A stretch of DNA of 64,000 nt from Leptobrachium leishanense (Eukaryota > Chordata > Amphibia > Anura > Megophryidae): NCBI GenBank assembly GCA_009667805.1, contig CM019069.1:55866422-55930421 (forward strand). Direction: 5' to 3'. The position numbers and the translations under genes are program-made. Under the pieces are notes generated by a model. It saw only the letters and a list, made by a program, of their open reading frames with translations. It made no database searches and had not been told where the DNA came from. Below are positions 1-12,504 of the stretch, piece by piece (the stretch's first letter is position 1; the number at the start of each line of letters is the position of its first letter).

Positions 1-812
1 ACTTGTAGGTAACTTAATTTGTTCATGCCGATAATCTGTTGAATTGCCAATATCATTGTACGGAATGGAGAAACAGATGGTAAAGGCCTGGCATGGATAT
101 GCTGTGAATGTAACCTATTGGTACACCACATCAAGTCCCCTAACTGATACATATATGGATGGTTGCATTATACCAGACTGTGGTTATCAGCAAGCTAAAA
201 CTTATTAAAGCTGTATTTTGGAGGAAAACAAAACACTTTTTGTCTATTCACCCCTACAATATTTGTCACTATTGAAGAGCAACTGCACCTAGAAATTAAA
301 CAAGTGAAAATAGATTTTAGCCACAAGAATCGCACTATATTTTTAAACAGCAAATCTCCTGTACAGGTTTATAAGCGAGCAAAAGCCTAGTCACACGTTA
401 TGTTCATTAAATGTACATCATTCCATGTGAGTCACCTCAGCAGAAATGAATAATTTCTTTCTATATTCTTCTCCGTGTAATTAGAACTAGCACAAGATGA
501 AGCGCTCTAAAAAATAAAACCTTTAAAAATAGCAATTCCTGAATAACAAAACTTAATTTTGCATAACAATATCTCGATTGACCATTGAGCTTGAGACGTC
601 TGTTTACCTATTAATTTAGCTTCCAAGAAAATAAACCTACATATTAGGGACACCCCAAGCTAATCTTTGTTTAACATTTATTTCTATGGTCCGCATAAAT
701 TACATGCGCTTATTTTTTTTTAAAAAAAAAAAACAAGTTCCAGCAAAACAAGCATGAACTTGAAAAAAATAAATACAAGAATGTTAAGGATAAGCTTTGT
801 TTTTCACATTTA
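1..812. other. AT-rich intergenic DNA, no gene seen
   Basis: No plausible coding exon or recognised repeat is seen here. The stretch is AT-rich with short A/T runs near 710-735. It ends at the TTA that flanks the next transposon. Confidence 0.6.
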
Positions 813-1860
813 GGGCTCTATTACATTCTTAATGCAAATTTTAACGAGTGCGCAAAAACGCATTAACGCGAGGGGCAAAACCCTTTGCGCTGAACGTCGT
901 ATTACAACGTCTAACGCGGGTGGACCTGCGCGAACCCTTTGCGAGCGTACTATACTGCGCACGTCCTATACTTAACATTGCGAGCGCAAATGCGTTTGTA
1001 TGCTGGTATGCGGATGGTATTACAATCTGTGCGCAAAATTTAACGAACAGCGTTTGCGCGCATAATTTTAACATCTTTGAAAACCTGGTGCTAACGGCAA
1101 ATCTGATCGTCCTGGCCGAACCCAGATACACCAGCCTGAAAATAAAAATACAGCAAAGTATAGTTACACATTCTACACATACCCAAACAATAAAATGGAT
1201 AAGTTGTGCGTGTTTTTATTATTGCTGCAGCATATATATCAGAAAAGAAGAACTTTTGCCTCAAGGACAATGGAGTCAAACCAGCACATTTAAGGATTAA
1301 ACCTACATTTCATAACAAAAAAACAACAACAAGAGAGATTGTGGCAAATACAACACAGCTATAATAAGCTGGTTAAAACCACTTGCGCTGGTATCAATTA
1401 GAAGACATTAAATTAAACATAAATTTTTATTAGATTGATTCTAAAAATAGACATACAATTCTATATAGAAAAAATACTCAGTATACTGAAAAACAGTGAG
1501 AAAATGTGTATAATGAGAGACCAAAATAGTATGAATTATCCCTATCAGGGCCGCCATCAGGGCATTACGCCCCATACAGCAGTAAGGGGCCCGGTGCCCG
1601 GGGGGGCCCGGGCCGCCGGGGTCCCCGCCGGGCCGCCGGGCCCCCGCTGGGGCCGCCGGGGCCCCCGGCGGGCCCCTCACTGCTGTGACTGCTATGATGG
1701 CGGGCGGCCGCTGCCCGCTGCCTTAATTTCTTTGGCAGGGCCGCGGGCGGGCCAAGCAGCGTGCGTCGACTTCCAAGGCAAGCTGCTTTGGCACCGCCCC
1801 CAGTCACGTGTGTGACGGCGCACACGTGACACGCGGCGCCAAAAGAACTCTGACACCGCG

Positions 1861-2000
1861 TGGTGAAGAAGCAAGAAGAAAGAAGCAAGAAGAAGCGAAG
1901 AAGCAAGAAGAAGCGAAGAAGCAAGAAGAAGCGAAGAAGCAAGAAGAAGCGAAGAAGCAAGAAGAAAGAAGAAAGAAGCGGAGAAGAAAGGAGAAGAACC
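1861..2000 (+). repeat. Purine-rich minisatellite, about 18-bp unit
   Basis: The unit GAAGAAGCAAGAAGAAGC repeats about five times and then decays into GAA/GAAA runs. It lies inside the hAT-like element. It creates a false open frame rich in Lys, Glu and Gln. Confidence 0.85.
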
Positions 2001-2038
2001 AGTCCAGGACAGAAGACTGTAGCGGGTAAGTAGGACGG

Positions 2039-4236
2039 GGTCAAGACCGGGCCCATCCCCAGGCACCCAGGCCCATCCCGGGGACCGGGCCCAGGCCCAT
2101 CCCCAGGCACCAGGGCCCGGGGACCAGCCCAGGCCCATCCCCGGGGTCCAGACAGGGCCTGGGGACCAGACCGGGCCCAGGCCCATCCCCAGGGACCAGA
2201 CGAGGCCCAGGCCCATCCCGGGGACCAGTCTGGGCCCAGGCCCATCCCCAGGGACCAGACGGGGCCCAGGCCCATCCTGGGGACCAGTCCGGGCCCAGGC
2301 CCATGCCCATCCCAGGGACCAGGCCCATGCCCGGGGGGACCAGGCCCATCCCCTGGTCCAGGCCCATACCCGGCCCGGGGACCAGACAGGGACCGGGGAC
2401 CAGACAGGGCCCAGGCCCATCCCCAGGGACCAGACGGGGCCCAGGCCCATCCTGGGGACCAGTCCGGGCCCAGGCCCATGCCCATCCCAGGGACCAGGCC
2501 CATGCCCGGGGGGACCAGGCCCATCCCCTGGTCCAGGCCCATACCCGGTCGGGGACCAGACAGGGACCGGGGACCAGACAGGGCCCAGGCCCATCCCGGG
2601 GACCGGGCCCAGGCCCATCCCGGGGACCGGCCCATCCTGGGGACCGGGCCCAGGCCCATCCCCAGGGACCGGGTCCAGGCCCAGGCCCATCCCCAGGGAC
2701 CAGACCGGGCCCAGGCCCAGGCCCATCCCCAGGGACCACACCGGGCCCAGGCCCATCCCAGGGCCCAGACCCAAAGGCCCAGACCCCAGGGCCAAGACCC
2801 CAAGGACCAGACCCCAGGCCAGACCCCAGGGGCCAGACCCGAAGGCCCAGCCCAGACCACAAGGCCCAGAGCATAGACCCCAAGGCCCAGACCCCAGTCC
2901 CCAAGGCCCAGACCCTAGAGCCCAGACCCAAGGCCCAGTCCCCAAGGCCCAGTCCCCAAGGCCCAGACCCCAGGGCCCAGTCCCCAAGGCCCAGACCCAA
3001 GGCCCAGTCCCCAAGGCCCAGTCCCCAAGGCCCAGACCCCAGTCCCCAAGGCCCAGACCCCAGTCCCAAGGCGCAGACCCTAGGGCCCAAGGCCCAGTCC
3101 CCAAGGCCCAGACCCTAGGGCCCAGTCCCCAAGGCCCAGACCCTAGGGCCCAGTCCCCAAGGCCCAGACCCTAGGGCCCAGACCCCAAGGCCCAGACCCT
3201 ATGGCCCAGACCCAGGGACCAAACCCAAGGCCCAGACCCTAGGGCCCAGACCCAGACCCTAGGCCCAGACCCCAAGGCCCAGTCCCCAAGGCACAGTCCC
3301 CCAGACCCAGGGCCCAGACCCCAGGCCCAGTCCCCAGGGCCCAGACCCCAAGGCCCAGTCCCCAAGGCCCAGTCCCCAGGGCCCAGACCCCAGTCCCCAG
3401 ACCCCAGGGCCCAGTCCCCAAGGCCCAGACCTCAGTGCCAAGGCGCAGACCCTAGGGCCCAAGGCCCAGTCCCCAAGGCCCAGACCCTAGAGCCCAGACC
3501 CCAAGGCCCAGACCCCAAGGCCCAGTCCCCAAGGCCCAGACCCCAGGGCCCAGTCCCCAAGGCCCAATCCCCAGGGCCCAGTCCCCAAGGCCCAGACCCC
3601 AGTCCCCAAGGCCCAGACCCCAGTCCCAAGGCGCAGACCCTAGGGCCCAAGGCCCAGTCCCCAAGGCCCAGACCCTAGGGCCCAGTCCCCAAGGCCCAGA
3701 CCCTAGGGCCCAGTCCCCAAGGCCCAGACCCTAGGGCCCAGACCCCAAGGCCCAGACCCTATGGCCCAGACCCAGGGACCAAACCCAAGGCCCAGACCCT
3801 AGGGCCCAGACCCAGACCCTAGGGCCCAGACCCAAGGCCCAGACCCCAAGGCCCAGTCCCCAAGGCACAGTCCCCCAGACCCAGGGCCCAGACCCCAAGG
3901 TCCAGTCCCTAGGTCCCAGACCCCAAGGCCCAGTCCCCAAGGCCCAGTCCCCAGGGCCCAGACCCCAAGGCCCAGACCCAAGGCCCAGACCCAGGGCCCA
4001 GGGCCCAGACCCCAGGCCAGACTCAGGGCCCAGACTCAGGACCCAGGGACCAGACCCCCAAGGCCCATTCCCTAGGGCCCAGTCCCCAGACCCAAAGGCC
4101 CAGACCCCAGGGCCAAGACCCCAAGGACCAGACCCCAGGCCAGACCCCAGGGGCCAGACCCGAAGGCCCAGCCCAGACCACAAGGCCCAGAGCATAGACC
4201 CCAAGGCCCAAACCAGACCCAGGGACCAGGCCCAGA
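2039..4236. repeat. Large C-rich (plus) / G-rich (minus) minisatellite with higher-order structure
   Basis: From 2039 to about 2760 the motif is GGGACCAGACGGGGCCCAGG with CCCATCCC, in units near 30 bp. From 2760 to 4236 it is a shorter unit built on CAAGGCCCAGACCC. A segment of about 75 bp at 2299 recurs at 2477. A segment of about 125 bp at 2756 recurs near the right end at 4084. A long block near 3030-3240 recurs about 560 bp later. Every frame is open on both strands, giving Gly/Pro/Trp-rich phantom proteins that are not genes. Confidence 0.95.
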
Positions 4237-5555
4237 CCCAAAGGCCATCATATACATCCCATTACTGTGAGATTTATTGCTGTGGATTCTGTGATACGTT
4301 CATACACACCGCACATTACTATGGAGTTTTATTGCTGTGAATTCTGTGATACGCTCATACACACTACACATTACTGGGAGTTTTATTGCTGTGGTGCTAT
4401 TTTATGTCCTTTTTTTTTTTTTGAAGGGGAGAAAAGCTGTTAGAGGTTGATGGAGTGCCGGGGGGGGGCCCCATCGTGAGGTTTAGTAAGGGGCCCCATC
4501 ATTTCTGATGGCTGCCCTGATCCCTATCCTCAATTCAACTTAATTGGTTGATTAGTTAGCAGGATAGCTGGTCTCCTTAAGACATTAATGTATGGTTAGA
4601 TTATCACTTATAAAGATAGGTATCGCCGACACATACCAATCTTTATTCAACACAGTTTATTGACCCCTTTCTTGTATGTATTTAACTACTCAACTTTGAT
4701 ATAACATGTTTTCCAAATGAACGTTCGTATTTAGGGCTGTACCTTCTGGACATGAGATATTGACCAATTGAATGGTTTAATTGTCCATGGTATAGGTTGG
4801 TGATATTTAATCATTACCTAACTTAGCTCATTGGTGCTTGGTGTATCCCTTTTAGGACTGAGACCAAGTTTATTATAGAAGTTAGTTAATTGTTCAATCT
4901 AGGATCCTTATACTGCAGTACATTAGCTCATCCAGTTGTCTACTCTACACCCTCTATCTACTGTTAAGTGATATACTAACCATACACTAATGTCTTAAGG
5001 AGACCAGCTATCCTGCTAACTAATCAACCAATTAAGTTGTATTTGCTGAATTGAGGATAGGGATAATTCATACTATTTTGGTCTCTCATTATACACATTT
5101 TCTCACTGTTTTTCAGTATACTGAGTATTTTTTCTATATAGAATTGTATGTCTATCTATTTTTAGAATCAATCTAATAAAAATTTATGTTTAATTTAATG
5201 TCTTCTATTTGATACCAGCGCAAGTGGTTTTAACCAGCTTATTATAGCTGTGTTGTATTTGCCACAATCTCTCTTGTTGTTTTTCTGCAGCATATATACT
5301 CTGATTTTGACAGGAGCAAAAACTTATTGGGAGACAATTGTGGTTCTTAATTCGGATTGGCTGAAGCGTGTGAAAAATCAGTCCGTACACCGATTTCTGC
5401 GCGCAATGTTAATGCGCGCGTGTTTTTGCGTGTCTTTTTTAAGCGCGTTATTTTTTGACAGATGAAAACATGCACATGGATTGTAATACCAGCGTTAATT
5501 TACAAGCGTTAACGAGCTGCGTGAGCTTTTTTGCGTAAAGAATGTAATAGAGCCC

Positions 5556-6990
5556 TTATTGTTTTATAGTTGATAAAACAGAAAGAAAACATTAAAAATA
5601 TAACAGTATCCACGAAATTAATTGGCGTTCACGTATTATTTTGTAAACAATTTAAATATTTTATAAACACACCAAAGTCCACCTGTAAGTCCTAAAAATA
5701 TAAAATATATTGTACTGAGAAAGTAGGAAAAAAAAATTAAAAGCTCTTTTCTAATCTATGACAATGCAAAATGTGTATGATATCCTCTGTGTTTAATCCC
5801 TTCACATCCAAAATCCAGTTATCCTGATTTTTTTATTGTAATGCATTGAAAAGCACTCATTAGCAGATCAAAAGACAATTTTCACACCATTTTAAAGCAA
5901 ACTTATTTTGCTCCCTGTAGAGAAATGAAAAGCCTTTGTTTTATGGCTCTCCAAGCACCCTGGAGAAACATAAAACCATTTGTATTTAGCAGCCCTAAAC
6001 CTCACTGTAAGAAAAAGTTCAAATAGATTAGTGCTGCATTACAACTGCCAGGGAGAGGGAAGAATACAGGGAGAGCTCTGGGGTCACTTGCTGCTGTACA
6101 GGGATAAGATTCAGGGAGTTATAATGACTGAAAATCCCTGCCAGTACAGATTCAAGGTGTTACTGTAATTTCCATACACAGGCATTATGCTACATACAGA
6201 TAATATTTCTATATTCCGTTAGTATTTTTTGGAAGCTGCATTGCTAATAATCTCTTTATGATCCCCACAAGCTCCATAAGCAGAAGATCTGAACATTATC
6301 AATCTTTATCACAGTTACTGTATCTAGCACAAAGGTCTTTTGTGCCTGCATAATAATAATAATGCAGACCCCGTTTGAAATTGTGTACAATAAGAGACAC
6401 CTCTTGAAAAAAAAACACATGAAAAATTTTAAATTAGCAAGTTAACATTATTTTAACTAGCTCACAATAACAATTTCTGTGCGAAACTTCTATTTTACCC
6501 TATATTCAATTGTTAGCATCACATGTTTCAAATAAATGTTATGATAAAAAAAATTCTCAGCAAAAAAAATAAAAAAATTTTTTGGTTGTGCAGGGGTTAA
6601 ATGATTGTTACCTTAATACTCAATTGAGTAACCTGAAAGATTATTACTTATTGTACATTTGAATTAAAATGCTTTTTTCACTAGAATAAAAGAGCCTTAT
6701 ACTGTCTGTAGTCCCTCCCTAACAAATCACAATAAGAAAGCATTTTACAGCACAATGTTTACATTTGTAAAGTGTACATTCTAAGCAAGAGTGAGTTCAC
6801 GATCTCCTGGACTGTCATATCTTCACATAGAATGATTACAAATTGGTCCTTTTGCCTTTTTATGGTAATAAACCTCTTCCCTTTTGCATTAACAGTATTT
6901 AAAGTAATTCTGTTTTTTTATGTTTTAATAGTAAAATATATAATTTTTTAATCATTCTGATTTAATTCAAGGAACTCTTTCCTGAGAGTG
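5556..6990. other. Intergenic DNA, no gene seen
   Basis: AT-rich single-copy-looking DNA with short homopolymer runs. No conserved coding segment or clear transposon end was recognised. Confidence 0.5.
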
Positions 6991-7180
6991 AGTACAGTAT
7001 TTTCTGGTGTATAAGACTACTTTTTATACTTAAAAACATCCCAAAAATTCGGGGGTCATCTTATATGCGGGATATACAATACAATATGACGAGTATAGCC
7101 CAAAACCTATTTTTTTTACTGGAAAATTAGGGGGTCGACTTATACACCTGGTCATTTTATACTCCAGAAAATACGGTACT
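6991..7180. mobile_element. Palindromic MITE with GTATTTTCTGG ends
   Basis: The left end AGTACAGTATTTTCTGG and the right end (reverse AGTACCGTATTTTCTGG) are inverted copies. The interior also folds back: a GGGGGTCATCTTATA segment near 7050 is partnered by GGGGGTCGACTTATA near 7130. It is about 190 bp and non-coding. MITE-type repeats of this appearance are common in vertebrates; the superfamily is not assigned. Confidence 0.75.
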
Positions 7181-8690
7181 TTTGTCCTGCTGTTTTTGTT
7201 CTCTTTACCTGTATTTATTTTATTTTTTATCGTGTTTTATTTTTGTGATGACAGATCCTCTATAAGTACTTACTCGTGGCCTAAATTGCTTAATTGGATT
7301 CTACACTAATGCTTGGGAAATGAGTGCTGCGGTTTTGAATCTCTAGCTTTGTGTGTCACCGTCACAATGTGATCTGTGCGTACAAATCCCAACATGAGAT
7401 TGGAGAAATAAATACTAATTAGATTATAATTATTTAAATATATATATTACTGTTACGTGTAAAATTTAATTAAGGTTAAAATACCAATTTTCCATAAAGA
7501 TTGAGAGAATTTACCTAATTTTATTATTTGAAGTAACATTAATTGGAAATAAAATAATGAAAATGTTCTCTTTTTTAATATTACATGTGTTTCTCTTTTA
7601 CAAAAATATTGCTGGGTTGAAAATTTCTAAACTCTATATGATGTGCCTTTTCTTGCACAATTTCAAATGGGGTCTGCATTATTAACAGCCAGACGTCGCA
7701 TTTACTATATCTGACATATATTCCGCAAGCATAAATAGCAAAAATGGTCAGATCACCTGCATATGGGTATCTATAGTGATCATAATGAGGTCATTAACAA
7801 TACAGTTTCCAAAAAATACTGAGTGATCCTAGAGTTCCTCCAGTAGTCAGCCCTTGCCTTGCAATGCAATAGAATTTGATGAACCTTTTGTTACAGTAAG
7901 AGTGGAGGCTGAGCCTTGTAGCTTCTATACAGTAATACAGGGTGATAGGAGAGAGCTCATGCTATTCTTGCAGTAAAAAGGCATGAATTTGGGTTTTATG
8001 TGCCGATTTGTTTCGATTCATTTTTCATTGTATTACGATGCAAAGTCTCATGTTTCATGATTGATAGTGACATAGTCACTTGGTTAAAAAGTCTTGATTA
8101 GAATAATCTAAATGGATATTCTAGTTCCAAGATGACTTTTTCCAGTAGAACCTTTTCCTTTAATGTTCATTAGGAGATGTACAACTCTTCTACATCCCAC
8201 TGCATTAATGTAATGAAATGCCCCAGATAGAGCATGACATTATAAAATATGTTTGCTCTCTTATATCATATAAAAATAATTATATACCAAAGGGAAACAA
8301 GAGTAACCGGCAGCAAATTGACAAATGGCATTTCTAGGCAAAAACTGAGGATTGTATCGTCAATTTTATTCATATGCAATAATTCTTTAGATATTGAAGC
8401 TTTTTATAAAAAAAAAAAAAATTCAGATCCAACACATTTTTTAAAATTTCCAAAGGGCGAACCCTGTCTATTATGGACTATTCATCCTCTTTCTTTTCCT
8501 TTTTGATCTCCATTTAGCAATGCTTTCACGGTACGTCCTAGTTATGAAACATGAGGAATCTGCCAGTCAGTCAGCTTAAAAAGGTGGTAAATATTAACAT
8601 TGAATTTAAATGGAAAGCTTCTCTGACGGTTAAAAGGTGGAGAGTGTTAGTAGTGGAAAAAAAGAATAACAAATGGAGGGGGGGGGGTAA
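7181..8690. other. Intergenic DNA, no gene seen
   Basis: AT-rich DNA with poly(A) and poly(G) runs near 8410 and 8680. Two short open frames near 8249-8775 have no recognisable protein similarity and are not called. Confidence 0.5.
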
Positions 8691-10195
8691 AAACCAACAA
8701 GTTAAATTTACAGTTACAAGTATTTATAAAGCACTAACAAGTTCCGTAGCGCTGTACAATGGTGAGACAGAATAACAAATATACAAATTAAACACACAGA
8801 ACAGTAGGAGAGAGGACCCTGCTCGAGAGCTTACAATCTAATAGGAGAGGGGTGACACCAGGTGAGGGTAAATAGAGAACATGAAGTAGCGGGATGCAAG
8901 TGGGCTGATGGCATAAGAAATGAACAGTGGGTGACTATGGAGTGAGCCGATAAATTAATGTGTTTTCAGAGACTTCTTGAAGGATTGGAGAGACGGGGAG
9001 AGTCTGTTACAGGGAAGGGAGTTCCATATATAGGGGGCAGATCGGGAGACGTCCTGAAGGCAAGAGTTGGGGGTGCGGGTACGTGGAGCTAATAGCACCA
9101 GATCATTGGCAAAACTAAGTGGTCGGGATGAGAGGTACCTGCTAATAATGGAGGAGATGTAGGCAGGGGCGCGGTTATGGAGAGCTTTGTACGTGAGCAC
9201 CAATATTTTGAATTGGATTCTAAAAGGAAACAGGGAGCCAGTGTAGAGATTGACATAGGGGCGAGGTGCAAGTGGTGCGAGAGGTGAGGTGTATGAGCCT
9301 GGCACAGGCATTCATAACAGACTGCAGAGGGAGAATCTGGGATCTCTTAAGGCCAGAGAGAATGAGGTTACAATAGTCAAGGCGGGAGATAGGGATGGAT
9401 GCGTGCAATGTTTTTTTAGGTGCAAGTAGCGGGATTTGGTTAGTGACTGAATGTGAGAAGCAAAGGAGAGATCAGAGTCTAACAGGACCCCAAGGCAACG
9501 AGCCTGTGAGGTAGAAGTAATGGGTGCAGGAATGTTGGTTTTAGAGGGAGGGAAGACGAGGAGTTCAGTTTTAGAGAGCTTTAGGAATTGGGAAGACATT
9601 CAGTCAGAGACAGCCAACAGGCAGGCAGTAACACGGTCCAACACAGGAGGAGAGAGATCGGGAGAGGAAAGGTAGATTTGGGTTTCGTCAGCCTAGAGGT
9701 TATATTGGAATCCATAGGAAGAGATGAGGTTGCCAAGAGAGGCGGTATAGTTTGCGAAGAGTAGGAGACCCAGAACAGAGTCTTGAGGTACCCCAACTGA
9801 GAGAGGAACTGGGGGTGACGAGGCACCAGTGAAGAAGATACTGAAGGAGCGAAGAGAGAGCTAGGAAGAGACCAAGGAGAGAGTGGTGTCACTGAGGCCA
9901 AGTTGACTCAGCGTGAGGAGCAGGAGAGGGTGGTCAACAGTGTCAAATGCAGTGGAAAGAACAGGAAGAATAAGGAGGGAGAAGTGACCTTTGGTTTAAG
10001 CAGCAACTAAATCATTAGTCATCTTGGTCAGAGCAGTCTTAGGGAGTGCTGGGATGGAAAAATTGGACTGATGTGTATCATATAGAGTGTTAGCAGCGAG
10101 GAAACCGATGAGCTGGTAATAGACCAGGTGCTCTAAGATTTGGGAGGACATCCACGTGTGTCCCTGCTGTATGCGGAAGACGTCCCCCACTTGTC
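8691..10195 (-). mobile_element. L2-like LINE, 5'-truncated, ORF2 remnants
   Basis: Read on the minus strand this is the last third of a non-LTR retrotransposon. From 10190 downward come frame-broken pieces of a reverse transcriptase: a KILEHLVYYQL-like segment, then TVDHPLLLLTLSQLGLS, then FLKLSKTELLVFPP, then SRLDYCNLILSGL with LHWLPVSFRIQFKILVLTYK, and finally APYIWNSLP with SFKKSL. This order is that of L2/CR1-group ORF2 C-termini. The 3' end (about 8720-8760) holds the L2-type GTACAGCGCT...TTTATAAATA tail. At least four frame changes show that it is dead. It stops abruptly at about 10195, where the next element begins. Confidence 0.88.
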
Positions 10196-11218
10196 ATTAA
10201 GTTTCTGCTCTCTCCCACCTGATACTCACCTCTCTGTCACCTCTCGGGCAAAATGACGTCAGTTTCAGGTGCCCCCTGCCAAAGCAGGGGGAGTGCCTGA
10301 AGGGGAGGGTGGGGCCCCTCTAACGCCCCATCACCGAGGGGTACCTGGTCAAAAGAGGCATCACTGGAAAGGTCACAGTCTGACGTTTCCAGTGATGCCT
10401 CTCTTTAACCCCTTAGGCCAGGCCTCGATCCAGCGCCAATCGGTGCTGGATTGCAGCCTATTTAGGGTGGGACTGATATTTTAGATGTCAGCCCCACCTC
10501 CGGGGCCTCCCGTCATCAACTGACATCATTGCACATGAGCACAAGGACGTCAGTTCAGGAATTAACCCCTAGCTTCACGGTGAAGATATGGGGGTCCAAA
10601 CGACCCCCCTATGTCCTGGCTAGAGGGTCATGTTTGGAATCGGGCGAAAGGCCAGAGCATGGCCTTTCCAATGATAACAATCATGACCAGGTTAATTGTA
10701 AAAAAAAAAATGAAATACAAAAATAAAAATATATTTTTCTCTTTTTTTAAATTTATTAACGCAGCACTATTGTTCGCTTTTTAATTATGTGATCAACAGT
10801 GCTACACTAACGAAAATTTGTTGTTTTTTTTTAACTAAATTGAGTATTTTCTCTGAAAAACACAGTAACGAATTCCCATTCCTAATTTAACAAGTGTACC
10901 CCATAGAATATATAAGCATAAAGACTTGTGTGAGAAAATGTTGAAAAAATTATTTTACACGTAGTAGATGATGAAAGTTTAATGGAAATTCTGATTTTTT
11001 TTTTCACTTTTTGTTGTCGCATTCTAGCAGGATATGACGTATACATATAATAATGATATAGTATGAATCTGCCGAGTCTGCCCTAAAAAAGGATATAATA
11101 TAATTTGTCTGGACCATACAATAAAACATGACTTCAAAATCGAGTTTAAACATGATGAGCATAAAACGGTCAAAGTGAGCTCAGCACAGAGAGGTAAAAT
11201 GGCTCAGCGGTGAAGGGG
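10196..11218. mobile_element. Palindrome-rich non-coding element of the TTAA-flanked family
   Basis: The right end is AAGGGG followed by TTAA (11219-11222). The interior contains separate hairpins: AGGCATCACTGGAAAGGTC pairs with a reversed copy at about 10385-10410, and CAGCGCCAATCGGTGCTGG folds on itself. The layout matches the elements at 48544-49727, 56195-56768 and 62528-63674, including the GATACTCACCTC segment. The left TTAA end is not visible, so it is probably truncated against the L2 junction. Piggybac-like or Kolobok-like mobilisation is inferred from TTAA only. Confidence 0.6.
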
Positions 11219-11222
11219 TTAA

Positions 11223-11726
11223 ATATTATAACCCTTAATATTATGTTTTTGTAGTAAGTCATCCAGTTTTAAAAGTCTATACAGACTCTGACCCAACCAC
11301 ATCAACAGGCAGAGAATTCCACAGCTTTATTGTTCTATCTTTCCTATGCATGAAACTGCGGATACAGTAAAAGTGTGACTAACCTTTGGTAAAAATAAAT
11401 ATAGTACTGTTTTTATAACACTGCTCTGCGGCAATTACATCAATCTGTACAGAAAATATAAATGATAGCGGGTTTATCTGAATCCCAAGTGAGTATGAGC
11501 TATGCTGCAATCTCCTGTCTCGGCTTCCTTAACCTCTCGATTTCTTGTCCCGAGCAAGCAGACAAATGTTCAACTCTATACCTTCCTGACCAGCCAATGG
11601 TGCTCGCTTTGAAAACCATGGGATTGGGTGGGCACTCAGGTGGAGCACTTCACCCTCCCCCAGTCATAGCTCTGATAGCTGCAGCTTCCACTGAGTTGCC
11701 GGTTCCAGAGCAAAACTGGAGCCGAG
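11223..11726. other. Intergenic DNA, no gene recognised
   Basis: Unclassified DNA. A short frame at 11462-11740 crosses the edge of the solo LTR and is not supported as a gene. Confidence 0.45.
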
Positions 11727-12499
11727 TGTCACGGAGCTGACAACTGGCACTCCTCAGCGAGCCACAAGAAACTGACTTGGCTGTTTTAAAGACCATTTTT
11801 ACTTTTGCCTCGGTTTTGCGTTTCAAATTGTATGGACAATTTTATGTTCTTACTATGTGGTTTTATTGAAGGGTGGTGTATTTTTCAATGTAGTGTAAAA
11901 TGGCGTAGCTTTGTTTTAAAAATACTTGTATTCCTGTAGGTAAATGTGTTTCTGTATAGCCAGTAAACAAGCTTTACTGCTGTGTAATTTATGTAACAGG
12001 GCTTTTCCCCTTATCTAGCTGCATGTTTAATTCAAGGGATCTGTGATAGAACAATGGATTATACAAATGTTGTGTGAGTTGAAGGCTAAAGAATGTAAAG
12101 AAGGTTTATTGTAAATAACTGACATAATGTAATTAGTATATTGGTAGGACGAGGTGCGTCATTTATGCAAATTATGACTGTTGGACTTCAGCATAAATGG
12201 TGGCGTTTTGTTCATTAAAAGTCATAACTCTCAAGCTCAGAGAGAGAATCCTGTTTTAAAGCATACAGCCGCGCCTGGTGTCTTTATTACAAACTACGCT
12301 ACACTACAGTATATACACTCAACATCAGAAGGCACCGAGCGGCCTTCTGGAAATTCCTAACGGCTCCAGGGCAGAGGAACAGAAGCAGGCGGGTCAAGCT
12401 GCTCAAGGCACTGAGGACAGCGCTCCCAGTAGCCGGGATGACCGCAATGAAGGGGTGTCTGGTGAGTCAGGACAGGCGGAAGAGAACGGTTCCGTCACA
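11727..12499 (+). mobile_element. Solo LTR, 773 bp, 5-bp target duplication CCGAG
   Basis: The ends read TGTCACGG and CCGTCACA, a TG...CA pair whose terminal 8 bp are inverted copies with one mismatch. CCGAG lies directly outside both ends (11722-11726 and 12500-12504). Inside, a TATA-like CATAAATGG near 12190 is followed by an ATTAAA poly(A) signal near 12216, the order expected of U3-R. No internal retroviral region is present, so recombination between two LTRs probably left this solo copy. An 83-residue open frame over its 3' part is judged to be chance. Confidence 0.7.
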
Positions 12500-12504
12500 C
12501 CGAG

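Larger units (their letters stand above)
1546..4519. mobile_element. hAT-like element carrying a minisatellite, perfect 8-bp target duplication
   Basis: The ends read CAGGGCCGCCATCAG on the left and CTGATGGCTGCCCTG on the right, which are inverted copies with one mismatch. ATCCCTAT occurs immediately outside both ends (1538-1545 and 4520-4527), a perfect 8-bp target duplication as in hAT transposition. The target is the left arm of the surrounding foldback element. The interior has a GC-rich segment (1590-1760), a GAA-type repeat, the large C-rich array and an AT-richer segment (4240-4440) that resembles 54770-54850. No transposase is seen. Confidence 0.8.
813..5555. mobile_element. Foldback element with PIF/Harbinger-like ends, split by a later hAT-like insertion
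   Basis: The left end reads GGGCTCTATTACATTCTT and the right end is its reverse complement. A TTA trinucleotide sits outside each end (810-812 and 5556-5558), as expected for the 3-bp TWA target duplications of PIF/Harbinger elements. The arms continue inward as one long inverted repeat: 1338-1545 matches 5057-5275 in reverse, and 4520-4597 matches 4977-5062 in reverse once the insertion at 1546-4519 is taken out. No transposase is visible, so it is non-autonomous. The superfamily name is inferred from the ends only. Confidence 0.75.

Noticed and set aside
1565..4257. Open frames of 200-470 residues on both strands, rich in Gly, Pro, Trp and Leu
   Set aside because: They coincide with the C-rich minisatellite, are open in all frames at once and repeat with the array period, so they are products of composition.
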